DNA of 64,000 nucleotides, taken from positions 248,001-312,000 of the forward strand of contig NZ_BBRB01000001.1 of assembly GCF_000975055.1 (NCBI RefSeq). The letters are read 5' to 3'. Source of the DNA: Demequina sediminicola. GTDB taxonomy: Bacteria > Actinomycetota > Actinomycetes > Actinomycetales > Demequinaceae. The number at the start of each line of letters is the position of its first letter. The stretch's first letter is position 1. A program made the translations under genes and the position numbers. The notes below the pieces were generated by a model. The model had not been told where the DNA came from. It did no database searches and saw nothing but the letters and a program-made list of their open reading frames with translations. Positions 1 through 7,172 of this stretch are shown one piece after another.

Positions 1-408
1 CTCCACGGCGATGCGGTCGGCGTCCTCTCTTGCCGCGATGAACGCTCGCGCCGCTTCAAGGTGAATCACGTTGTCGGAGTACACCCCAGTGCGGTACTTC
101 GTGCCGATGTCTGGGCCCTGTCGGTTCGCACTGTACGGATCGATGATCTCAAAGAGGTACGCCATCATTTCCTCGACGGCCACGACGTCAGGGTCAAACC
201 GAGTCTTCACACACTCCGCGTACCCGTCATAATCGCCCTCGAGTCGCGCACTCGAGCCATTGGCCCGGCCAGCCTCCGTGGAAGTCACGCCCGGAAGTGT
301 CGCGACGAACCCCTGCACACCCCAGAGGCAGCCACCCGCGAAATAAATCTCCTCGCACTTGCGCCCTGTCTCCACGACACAATCGTACGGGCCAGCAGAA
401 TCACACAT
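1..408 (-). CDS. msrA: Peptide methionine sulfoxide reductase MsrA (C-terminus cut by window edge)
   Basis: Reduces methionine-S-sulfoxide in oxidised proteins in the cytosol. The 136 visible residues read through to the window edge without a stop. The catalytic Cys is about residue 27 in GGCLWG, where the family usually has GCFWG or GCFWC. Further on come the block GDYDGYAEC and the conserved stretch YSANRQGPDIGTKYRTG (about residues 90-106), both typical of MsrA. The ATG at 408 is the furthest upstream ATG in frame; no clear Shine-Dalgarno precedes it. The C-terminal part, which would hold the resolving cysteines, lies outside the window. Phe to Leu after the catalytic Cys is unusual but conservative. 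Confidence 0.85.
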   Translation of the reverse strand, partial: MCDSAGPYDCVVETGRKCEEIYFAGGCLWGVQGFVATLPGVTSTEAGRANGSSARLEGDYDGYAECVKTRFDPDVVAVEEMMAYLFEIIDPYSANRQGPDIGTKYRTGVYSDNVIHLEAARAFIAAREDADRIAVE

Positions 409-453
409 TGAAGTGGAAAACCGTCACGTTACGCGCCGGTCAGACTGTCAGCG

Positions 454-1275
454 TTACTTGCTGGGTGTGACCGGCCCGGCCATCGTTCGGGTGTGCCACA
501 ACGCGGCCACGACACCGATCACCAGGATCGTCACAGCAGCCAGCCAGCCGAACTCACCCATGAGCTCGTCGCTGCCGGCGAACGCCGGGACCCGCTCGCC
601 TCCCTCAGTCGCAGCAAAGCTGGTGGCGACGAGCCCGTTCCAGGCGCCGTGCGTGACGACACTCGGCCAGACGGCGCGCGACCGGTCGGTGATGACGCCA
701 ATAAAGAGCGTGATCCCGACAATCGCGACAGTGAACGCAGGGAGGTGAGCCACGTCGCCGTACCAGCCCAAGATGATCAGGGGCACGTGGTAAACCCACC
801 AGATGACCATCATGATCAGGCTCGTGACCCAGAAGCCCGAGCGGCCGCGAAGCATCGGCCACAGGAAGCCGCGCCAGCCGATCTCTTCGCCAACCGCGGA
901 CAACGAAGCCGAAAGGATTGCAGCGGGCGCCGCAACCAGCGCGGCGCGCAGCAGGCTCGGATCCTCAGTGTCCCAGCCGATGCTCGCACCGAGCAGGTAG
1001 ACGCCTAGGACCGCTACCGCGGGGATCAGCCCGGCGAGAAGCCACAGGTTCGGCCGGCCCCATTGGATGCGCCCGCCCCCGAACAACCTGGCGAGGATCG
1101 CACCCACCGTGGGCGCAAACATCAGGACCACGAAGATCGCCTGGCTCGGTTGCTCCCCGGCGGGCGGCCAAAACATGGCCACACCTGCCACATACGTGAC
1201 AATCAAGCCACCGAAGAACCACACCAATGGGCGCACCATCGAGGCGTTACCTGTCCGTTTAACGCCGGTGTTCAT
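454..1275 (-). CDS. CPBP-family intramembrane metalloprotease (CAAX/Abi)
   Basis: A 273-aa polytopic membrane protein with about seven or eight hydrophobic segments. It carries the three family signatures in order: EEIGWRGF (Glu pair at about residues 130-131), a WWxYHVPL segment with a His near residue 163, and a late HGAWNG motif. In the CPBP/Abi family these residues line the intramembrane zinc site. Known members process prenylated proteins or bacteriocin-related peptides; the substrate here cannot be told. It follows msrA head-to-tail on the minus strand with a short gap. It lies just outside the left repeat of the neighbouring insertion, so it is probably part of the original chromosome. 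Confidence 0.85.
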   Translation of the reverse strand: MNTGVKRTGNASMVRPLVWFFGGLIVTYVAGVAMFWPPAGEQPSQAIFVVLMFAPTVGAILARLFGGGRIQWGRPNLWLLAGLIPAVAVLGVYLLGASIGWDTEDPSLLRAALVAAPAAILSASLSAVGEEIGWRGFLWPMLRGRSGFWVTSLIMMVIWWVYHVPLIILGWYGDVAHLPAFTVAIVGITLFIGVITDRSRAVWPSVVTHGAWNGLVATSFAATEGGERVPAFAGSDELMGEFGWLAAVTILVIGVVAALWHTRTMAGPVTPSK

Positions 1276-1463
1276 GAGATTCCCCTCGACTCAACCCTGC
1301 GATGTTGCCTTGTCACCCGCGAGATTCGCACATGCGGATCGCGGCATGGCCGGATGGGGGCCTGTGCAAACAGGCAAAGCCCCGGGTCGCCAACACGCGA
1401 CGACAACCCCCGAACGGGCACGCATAAGCACGCTGCCCCTCGAGCGATGCGACGGGAAGCTGC
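1276..1463. other. Gene-free chromosomal spacer left of the insertion
   Basis: No convincing coding region. It contains one compact hairpin, GCCTGT-GCAA-ACAGGC at 1360-1375, whose loop is a GNRA tetraloop when read as plus-strand RNA. GGGG and CCCC runs flank it and could extend the stem. No gene lies immediately downstream on the plus strand, so a cis-regulatory role is unsupported. Before the insertion this stretch would have followed the 3' end of ychF. Confidence 0.5.
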
Positions 1464-1495
1464 GGCTACACGTTAAAGCGGAACTCCACCACGTC
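1464..1495 (+). repeat. Left attachment-site copy: 32-bp direct repeat of the ychF 3' end
   Basis: These 32 bases are identical to 5935-5966, which include the stop codon and last codons of ychF. Read on the minus strand the copy encodes the YchF tail DVVEFRFNV and its stop, detached from the rest of the gene. Such duplications are the normal footprint of site-specific integration at the 3' end of a gene. The identity stops exactly at 1495/5966, after which the two flanks differ. Confidence 0.92.
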
Positions 1496-1606
1496 CCGTA
1501 GCCGAATAACCTCTGGTCGCAATCGGCTATCGACTGAACCGCCGCCTAGCCGAGCTCGTTACCCTCAGGTCGAATGGCCAGTTTCGGGTGCGCCGCCACC
1601 CGTGGA

Positions 1607-4267
1607 CTAGTTATCAGTGAAACGGATCACCTTCGAAGCATCTCCCGGCCAAACGACGAAGTACTCGCCTACCTCAACTCTTACCTGCGGCTCGTCCCCG
1701 CCCTGCACATCTTCGAAAACCCCGACCGCTATAGATGTACCTGCGACTGGCACCAACCCCTCCTTCTTTTCAGGAGCTCGGCAGACATTTAGCGTTGTCC
1801 TACCGTCGAACAGAATCGCCTCTCCACTCAGCACTGAAGTTTCGAAGTGGGATACGGTTCTCAGTACCTCTCTAAACCCGCTCGAGTACCACCCGTCCGA
1901 ATCCTCCATACCTCCGCAAGGAGTAAGTAGGACGTAGTGTGCAGCTTCCTTTCCGAGCGCATCGATCGACTCTCTGATAGTCCGACCAGACGGTTCAAGT
2001 AGTCTGCCCTGGATAGAACGCAGCGCCTGGACGATCTTCGCGTCCTCGCTCTCCATGAAGCCGCGGGCGATCATCGTGCCGAGCTCTGCCGGGTCGGCGT
2101 AGGTGCGGTTGAAGGTCTTTTCGACGAGGTAGTGCCTCGGTACGCGCAAGTTCATCCCGAGAATTGGGGTGGATGAGTCTGCGTGATCTGGAATGGCATT
2201 CGTAACCGGAACCTTGTCCGTGATTCGCTCGCCGCCTTCCAGAGCCTGCCTTAGCGCGATTCGCAGCGCATCAAATCGGGCGTCAGAAAGAGGTTCACTT
2301 GCCAAACGCTGGTCTTCGGAGCACTGCCACTTGGCAATCTCATCGCGGAGCCGCCCCTCCAATTCACGCTCGTTCCTGCCTAGTCCGTCGCCGGAGTCCT
2401 TGAAGAGCTCGACGAGCCTCTGGTACTCCGAAGCGGTCTCTTGGTCGCGAGCCGGCGGGAGCGTTCCACGCGATGATGTGAGAGCGGCCAACTGGGCCTT
2501 GTCGACGTAGTGCGAGAGCTCTAGCACCTGCGCACGGGAGGTGCCGCCGGACTTCATTTCCCACCAGTCCCAGCGGCTGAACGGGTTTGCGCCTCGCTGC
2601 GCCAGTCTTCGCGCAGCGAGAATCTCGTCGATTGTCCCTCGAGGCGAAACCAGTTCCCGTAGGACGGCATTCGACGGGTCCCGTTTGTCCTTCTTGTCGG
2701 CAAGGTAATCTAGCCAGCCTGCGAGAACGAGTTGGCCCGCTCTGACTTGTGGCCGGTGGATGTTGAGCCTATCGGAGTACTCGAAGAGTCCGCTGAGTTC
2801 CTCTGCGGCGAGAACTGCAGCACTGACGCTTCCCGCGTCCAACGCGAGCTTCACCATCTCAACCATTGCCCAGGTGGCGCGGCTCGCGAGGTCCTCACGC
2901 GGTTCGGGAGACGAAAAAGCGGCAAGATTCTGAACGCAGACAACTATCCGCGAGGCAATGTGCTCGTACTCGTCACCCCCTACCTGCAGGACGTCTGACC
3001 AGATTCTCGTGAAACTGCGGAGACATTCGTCAACGTACTCGGTCGGACCAGTACGAGGCGCTTCAAGTGCCCTAGTCATGGCTAGACCGACGAAAATTCC
3101 GGCAACCCGGGGCGATAGGACAGCGTCCCTCTCGACCTCTCCTACGCTACGAAAGAGCCAATCCTCACGGACGCGCAGAGAGCGACGAGACGAGTCGAGG
3201 CCGTCCGCTTGAGCGGTCCAAACACCCCGCACAACGGCGCCGAGTAACTCGAGGGCTCGCTCCGCAGTGGCAAAAGCGCCGGAGCGAAGGTTAGTCCCAA
3301 TCGCGTCTTTCAGGTTCGCGATCTCACGGTCAGTCTCCTCATCGGGCGTCACTGCACCAGAGGGCTCAAAATCGACACTTGCCTGCAACACTTGGATCAC
3401 TCTGTCCTGCGTCGGTTCGTCGAGCGATTCGGACATGATGATCCGAAACGCAGTCTCGCCAAGGCGAGTTCGATCGCCGGGCTCGACGTCCAAGAGGACT
3501 CTCGGTGCAGAGTAAATGCCGACTTGCTGGGGCTCGGTTACGCGAGTTTCGTTCGCACGGGGCGCGAGCAGATCGAGTGCTTGCCGCACCAAATCTGGCC
3601 TTATAGCCTTGATAACAGCGCCAACGCGTGGAACTGGTACTCGGACTGTGACGGTCGCGGACCCTAGATCCAAGTGCGACCAACCAGAAGCTACAAGGCC
3701 GTCCAGCTGACGCGTCGCCTCGGCATAACTGCGCGCCACGTCTTCAAAACGGCTGGATAAGGCCCCAACAAGTGACAGCTTCACGACCTCGTCCAGCAGG
3801 GACGGGTGCCCGAACAACTCCGTAAGCCTCACCGTCGATCGCACCAAGAACACGACTGTCGGCAAGAACCAGAAGAGTGCGACGCCGAGGACGCCGAGCT
3901 GGCTCGACAGCCAAATCGTCTCGATGGCGATGACTATGTTTCCGACTAGCCCGATGCCGACAAACCGGCCTGCGCCGATGTACTTGAGCACTCTGCCTCG
4001 GGAGGCCCCGATTGCAAGCGGAGCTTCGGCGAACAACTGCGCAGCTATGGCAACGCCAGCGAATCCGACTGACAGGAAAGTGGTCTGCACCTGCCACAAG
4101 GCCCCATCACCACCGGGGGCAGCTGAGAGGCGTGCTGTGAGCCAATACGGGTCACCGGTCTGGTGAGCGAGAGCAAGCAATGTCACACTGATGAAGAACG
4201 AGACACCAAGCAAGACTGGGCCACGCCATCTCCTAAACCGCCTGGCGAGCGACGTAGTCCATGCCAT
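1607..4267 (-). CDS. Unrecognised 886-aa membrane-anchored protein, cargo of element 1
   Basis: I do not recognise the family. The N-terminal 150 residues hold four predicted membrane segments, followed by about 730 mostly soluble, helix-rich residues with no P-loop, nuclease or protease motif that I can see. The C-terminal 70 residues look beta-rich, with many Gly, Val and Asp. The layout, a membrane anchor with a large cytoplasmic region, is one seen in phage-defence effectors, and the gene is the only cargo of an att-flanked element beside an AbiH element. A defence role is therefore an inference from context. I chose ATG 4267 because GAGAGGGG lies a few bases upstream; a TTG at 4297 would add ten residues. 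Base composition looks less GC-rich than the flanking chromosome. Confidence 0.7.
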   Translation of the reverse strand: MAWTTSLARRFRRWRGPVLLGVSFFISVTLLALAHQTGDPYWLTARLSAAPGGDGALWQVQTTFLSVGFAGVAIAAQLFAEAPLAIGASRGRVLKYIGAGRFVGIGLVGNIVIAIETIWLSSQLGVLGVALFWFLPTVVFLVRSTVRLTELFGHPSLLDEVVKLSLVGALSSRFEDVARSYAEATRQLDGLVASGWSHLDLGSATVTVRVPVPRVGAVIKAIRPDLVRQALDLLAPRANETRVTEPQQVGIYSAPRVLLDVEPGDRTRLGETAFRIIMSESLDEPTQDRVIQVLQASVDFEPSGAVTPDEETDREIANLKDAIGTNLRSGAFATAERALELLGAVVRGVWTAQADGLDSSRRSLRVREDWLFRSVGEVERDAVLSPRVAGIFVGLAMTRALEAPRTGPTEYVDECLRSFTRIWSDVLQVGGDEYEHIASRIVVCVQNLAAFSSPEPREDLASRATWAMVEMVKLALDAGSVSAAVLAAEELSGLFEYSDRLNIHRPQVRAGQLVLAGWLDYLADKKDKRDPSNAVLRELVSPRGTIDEILAARRLAQRGANPFSRWDWWEMKSGGTSRAQVLELSHYVDKAQLAALTSSRGTLPPARDQETASEYQRLVELFKDSGDGLGRNERELEGRLRDEIAKWQCSEDQRLASEPLSDARFDALRIALRQALEGGERITDKVPVTNAIPDHADSSTPILGMNLRVPRHYLVEKTFNRTYADPAELGTMIARGFMESEDAKIVQALRSIQGRLLEPSGRTIRESIDALGKEAAHYVLLTPCGGMEDSDGWYSSGFREVLRTVSHFETSVLSGEAILFDGRTTLNVCRAPEKKEGLVPVAGTSIAVGVFEDVQGGDEPQVRVEVGEYFVVWPGDASKVIRFTDN

Positions 4268-4509
4268 ACCGCACCCCTCTCTGGTCCGCCTTTGCAAACT
4301 TTAGCGGCGCACGCCGCAATCGGCCGTACCTCGCCGGAGAACCTCGTTGAGCAATGTGGCGATGATCGCCCTTCGCCGCAGTACCGTGCCCGCCGCTACC
4401 CGATGTCGACCGCGCACCGCTTGCCGAGGGGCTCGATCAAACAGCGGTTGAGGTCTAACCTCGGCGGATGTGGTTAGTGCTGGGAGCCCCGCCAAAGGTT
4501 AGACCGGAA
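4268..4509. other. Non-coding right end of element 1 with inverted repeats
   Basis: No supported gene. Close to the att copy are two matched arms, GGTCTAACCT (4452-4461) and AGGTTAGACC (4496-4505), in inverted orientation 34 bp apart. The first arm is itself nested in a small palindrome, GAGGT-CTA-ACCTC (4450-4462). Repeats of this kind beside an attachment site can be binding sites for a recombinase or excisionase. This stretch must also hold the promoter of the 886-aa gene, which I could not place with confidence. Confidence 0.45.
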
Positions 4510-4559
4510 CTACAAACTGAAACGAAAGTCGACCACGTTCCAAAGCCGAATAACCTATG
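4510..4559 (+). repeat. Middle attachment-site copy: diverged ychF tail plus shared element end
   Basis: Aligned without gaps to 1466-1515 it matches at 38 of 50 positions. On the minus strand the first 30 bases encode NVVDFRFSL and a stop, a diverged but clearly homologous version of the YchF tail DVVEFRFNV. Most differences keep or conserve the amino acid, so this looks like the ychF end of another species, carried in by an element. The last 20 bases (pattern CCNNAGCCGAATAACCTNTG) are not ychF and match the inner end of element 1. Confidence 0.85.
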
Positions 4560-4602
4560 ACTGTCCAGGCCCGCAACGACCCGGAATCGACGAAGGCGCG
4601 CC

Positions 4603-5733
4603 TCAGACGGAGTCCCCAGCGGGATCATCCTCCCGGCCCATGCCAAGCCATACGTGGTCTGTAGCACTGCGAAAGGGAATGACGCAGATCTTCTCGCCCA
4701 ACTCATGCTCTTCTTTACGCTCCACGCCAGCCACTTTGAAGAACGTGCCCAGCGCGTCGTCAATCGCATCCTGGCGGTCCTCTGAACTCCACCAGTACAA
4801 GACAAGCGCGTTCTCCCTGTCGGCGCGAAGCGCCTGAACGATCATCTTCCACCACCACTCGTCCGTCGCGCCGAGCGAACACCCGAACACAACGAAGACA
4901 GAGGTGTCATCAAACAAGTGCTGGTACTTCACATCATTTTGCGCCCAGTACGGCTTGCTGATTCGCTCTCGGCGTCGATCACGTGAGTCCATGTCACCGG
5001 TCCCGAACAGCAGCGATCGTGGAATGTCTTGATACCCGTGCGGATGGACTACCTCCGTCACGAGGTAGCTCGAGGACTTGTAGTTCCATCCCTTGCTGGC
5101 CCTGAGCCTCCGCGGATTGGTATCGAATCTGAAGTTGGTAGCGGCGGTCGAATGTGGGCGGGGGTCGAACTGCTCTTGGTCGAGGTACAGGTAATTATCT
5201 AGTAGCGCCGTGAAGTTAAGATTGATGAAGTAGAAGTTGAAGAGATCGTAGTTTGCCTTGCGGCTCCCGAACGGAATCTTCGCGAGTTCGTCCGCGTCTT
5301 CGATGTCTCGGAGAAACGAGGACAGGCACCGCTTGGACCAGCCACAACTCATCGCATCGTCATTGAGCCGTGCGAGCACAGAGCTATCAGAAACCAGATT
5401 TAGGAACTCCGAGAACTCGTGCTGGATCTCGGCGAGCGCCTCACGGATTCCGAAAGTCCCGCTGTCGCGCACAAGGTCAGCGACACAGTCCTCAACATCA
5501 CTCCAATTCGCTTCCTGCCCAACGCGTCTGCGAGTCATCTCCTGAATGATGGCGTTGTCGCTACCGACACGTCTCATCTGAAGGAAATGGTAAAAGTCCT
5601 GATAGCGCGTCGAGGGTGCTCGCCCGTACTCGGCCAGCACCTGAATGTCGAACCCATTTCCGACCAGCGCCATCACGTTGAACTGCTGGGTGACTGTTCC
5701 ACCCACCAGCGCGCTGTAGTCCAAGTACGCCAT
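4603..5733 (-). CDS. AbiH-like abortive infection protein, cargo of element 2
   Basis: A 376-aa protein with the hallmarks of the AbiH family: an N-terminal VGNGFD motif (about residues 24-29) followed by a TRYQDFYHFL segment, an acidic NWSDVED stretch, an NLNFTALLDNY segment in the middle, an HPHG motif, and FGCSLGATDEWWW near residue 300. AbiH proteins cause abortive phage infection in lactococci; the biochemical mechanism is not well defined. ATG 5733 is preferred because AGGGG lies five bases upstream; a TTG at 5763 would add ten residues. No partner gene is present, so it would act as a single-gene system. SIR2-like proteins share the GNGFD-type start and are the main alternative. Confidence 0.75.
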   Translation of the reverse strand: MAYLDYSALVGGTVTQQFNVMALVGNGFDIQVLAEYGRAPSTRYQDFYHFLQMRRVGSDNAIIQEMTRRRVGQEANWSDVEDCVADLVRDSGTFGIREALAEIQHEFSEFLNLVSDSSVLARLNDDAMSCGWSKRCLSSFLRDIEDADELAKIPFGSRKANYDLFNFYFINLNFTALLDNYLYLDQEQFDPRPHSTAATNFRFDTNPRRLRASKGWNYKSSSYLVTEVVHPHGYQDIPRSLLFGTGDMDSRDRRRERISKPYWAQNDVKYQHLFDDTSVFVVFGCSLGATDEWWWKMIVQALRADRENALVLYWWSSEDRQDAIDDALGTFFKVAGVERKEEHELGEKICVIPFRSATDHVWLGMGREDDPAGDSV

Positions 5734-5934
5734 GCCACCCCTGTCCGCAAAACTGTTTCTCAATACTGACGGACCCCGGAGCCTCCGCTACTCGAAATGG
5801 ACCGCAGCTGATTCTTCCCAGGTGCTCGCGACCACCGCAACGCGCTAACCGTGCGCGCCGCTCACTCTCAAGCAGCAACGCTACCGAGTAGTGAGGCGAC
5901 GCGGCTCACACGGTACGTCCAGCCCCCTGGCTCG
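5734..5934. other. Non-coding right end of element 2
   Basis: About 200 bp between the AbiH-like start and the ychF stop region, with no supported gene. It must contain the promoter of the AbiH-like gene. It does not align with the right end of element 1 apart from a similar ribosome-binding context just before the start codon. Confidence 0.4.
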
Positions 5935-5966
5935 GGCTACACGTTAAAGCGGAACTCCACCACGTC
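5935..5966 (+). repeat. Right attachment-site copy, inside the 3' end of ychF
   Basis: Identical over 32 bp to 1464-1495. It spans the ychF stop codon (5937-5939) and the last nine codons, so ychF remains intact after integration. The site lies in a protein gene, not in a tRNA. Confidence 0.92.
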
Positions 5967-7022
5967 ACCGTCGTGCATGACGTAGTCCTTACCCTCCATG
6001 CGCACCTTGCCCGCAGCCTTGGCATCGGCCATCGAGCCGTACTGCATGAGGTCGTCGTAGGCCACCACCTCGGCCTTGATGAAGCCCTTTTCAAAGTCCG
6101 TGTGGATGACTCCCGCGGCCTGCGGTGCTGTCCATCCCTTGCGGATGGTCCACGCACGCGCCTCCTTGGGACCGGCGGTGAGGTACGTCTGTAGGCCCAG
6201 GGTGTCGAAGCCAATGTGAGCCAACTGCGAGAGCCCGGACTCGGACTGCCCTGTCGATTCAAGCATCTCGCGAGCCTCGTCCTCGTCGAGCTCGATCAAC
6301 TCTGACTCAAACTTGGCGTCCAGGAAAATGGCCTTTGCCGGTGCGACCAAGGCCTCCAGCTCGGCCTTCTTGGCCTCGTCAAGCAAGCCAGCATCGTCCG
6401 TATTAAAGACGTAGATAAACGGCTTGACCGTCAACAGGTTGAGCTCGCGAAGGTCGCTATTGTCGAGGCCCGCAGCCGCGGCGCCAGCAAAGAGCGTCTG
6501 ACCAGCCTCAAGAATCTCTTTGGCCTGAGTGACCGCAGCAAGCTGCTCCGCAGGCGCGCGCTTGATCTTGACTTCCTTCTCCAGGCGCGGAAGGACCTTC
6601 TCGATGGTCTGCAGGTCCGCGAGGATCAGCTCGGTCGAGATGGTCTCCAGGTCACCGGCCTCATCGGTAGAGCCGTCGACGCGCGTCACATCAGTATCAG
6701 CGAAAGCACGCGTCACCTGACAAATGGCGTCAGCCTCGCGAATGTTCGCCAAGAACGCGTTACCTAGACCCTCACCCTCGGATGCGCCCTTCACAATGCC
6801 CGCGATGTCGACGAAAGACACTGTTGCGGGGACCTGCTTCTCCGACGAGAACACCTTGGCGAGTTCGCCCAGGCGCGCGTCCGGAAGGGGAACCACACCC
6901 ACGTTGGGTTCGATCGTCGCGAACGGGTAGTTCGCGGCAAGAACCTCAGCGCGCGTCAGAGCATTGAACATGGTGGACTTGCCAACATTGGGCAGTCCGA
7001 CGATTCCGATAGTAAGAGCCAC
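5937..7022 (-). CDS. ychF: Ribosome-binding ATPase YchF
   Basis: An Obg-family P-loop protein that prefers ATP, binds ribosomes and takes part in stress responses. The 361-aa product begins with the canonical MALTIGIVGLPNVGKST if GTG 7022 is used; this is better than a TTG at 7031. The P-loop GLPNVGKST is at residues 8-16 and a switch region DIAGIVKGASEGEGLGN follows. A helical insert comes next, then a C-terminal TGS domain ending in GDVVEFRFNV. Length is normal. The gene is complete, but its last 30 bases double as an attachment site for the neighbouring elements, so the present 3' end may have been supplied by an incoming element. Confidence 0.97.
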   Translation of the reverse strand: MALTIGIVGLPNVGKSTMFNALTRAEVLAANYPFATIEPNVGVVPLPDARLGELAKVFSSEKQVPATVSFVDIAGIVKGASEGEGLGNAFLANIREADAICQVTRAFADTDVTRVDGSTDEAGDLETISTELILADLQTIEKVLPRLEKEVKIKRAPAEQLAAVTQAKEILEAGQTLFAGAAAAGLDNSDLRELNLLTVKPFIYVFNTDDAGLLDEAKKAELEALVAPAKAIFLDAKFESELIELDEDEAREMLESTGQSESGLSQLAHIGFDTLGLQTYLTAGPKEARAWTIRKGWTAPQAAGVIHTDFEKGFIKAEVVAYDDLMQYGSMADAKAAGKVRMEGKDYVMHDGDVVEFRFNV

Positions 7023-7120
7023 GGGCAACAAGTCTAGTTCTTTGCGCGCACCGCCGTGTGCAGAGCCTGCAGGCCACTGGCGACTGTACGCCCTTACAAC
7101 TCCGCACAGTCACCGGATAC

Positions 7121-7156
7121 GCGTCAGGGCCGCCCGCGAACGGACGGCCCTGACGC
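7121..7156. terminator. Hairpin terminator after the oligopeptide transporter operon
   Basis: A perfect 12-bp stem (GCGTCAGGGCCG at 7121-7132 pairing with 7145-7156) with a 12-nt loop, 17 bp past the stop of the ATPase gene on the minus strand. There is no clear U-tract, as is common in actinobacterial terminators. It separates the transporter operon from ychF. Confidence 0.65.
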
Positions 7157-7172
7157 GACTCAAACTCACGGA

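Larger units (their letters stand above)
1464..4509. mobile_element. Integrase-less element 1 (att-flanked, single cargo gene)
   Basis: About 3.05 kb between the left copy of the ychF tail (1464-1495) and a diverged copy at 4510-4539. It holds one gene, an 886-aa membrane protein on the minus strand, with 111 bp of non-coding sequence on its left and 242 bp on its right. No integrase, excisionase or transposase is present, so it fits a cis-mobilisable element moved by a recombinase supplied in trans. The first 20 bases inside the left att copy (1496-1515) match those inside the second element (4540-4559) at 17 of 20 positions, which suggests the same recombinase acts on both. Boundaries come from the repeats; mobility is inferred. 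Confidence 0.75.
4510..5934. mobile_element. Integrase-less element 2 carrying an AbiH-like gene
   Basis: About 1.4 kb between the diverged att copy (4510-4539) and the intact ychF 3' end (5935-5966). It repeats the plan of element 1: one minus-strand gene, 63 bp between the att copy and its stop, and a 201-bp non-coding stretch before the next att copy. It has no recombinase. The tandem arrangement at one gene end is what repeated integration at an att site produces. Boundaries are seen in the sequence; the history is inferred. Confidence 0.72.

Noticed and set aside
3-411. Plus-strand frame of 116 codons at 61-411
   Set aside because: Antisense to msrA, which has clear motifs on the minus strand.
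1340-1400. Possible cyclic-di-GMP (GEMM) riboswitch, suggested by GCAAA-rich hairpins
   Set aside because: The conserved core elements are not in the right order and no plus-strand gene follows.
1496-5934. Hidden integrase, transposase or excisionase in the insertion
   Set aside because: Checked both strands of the insertion and its non-coding ends. No frame shows recombinase catalytic motifs.
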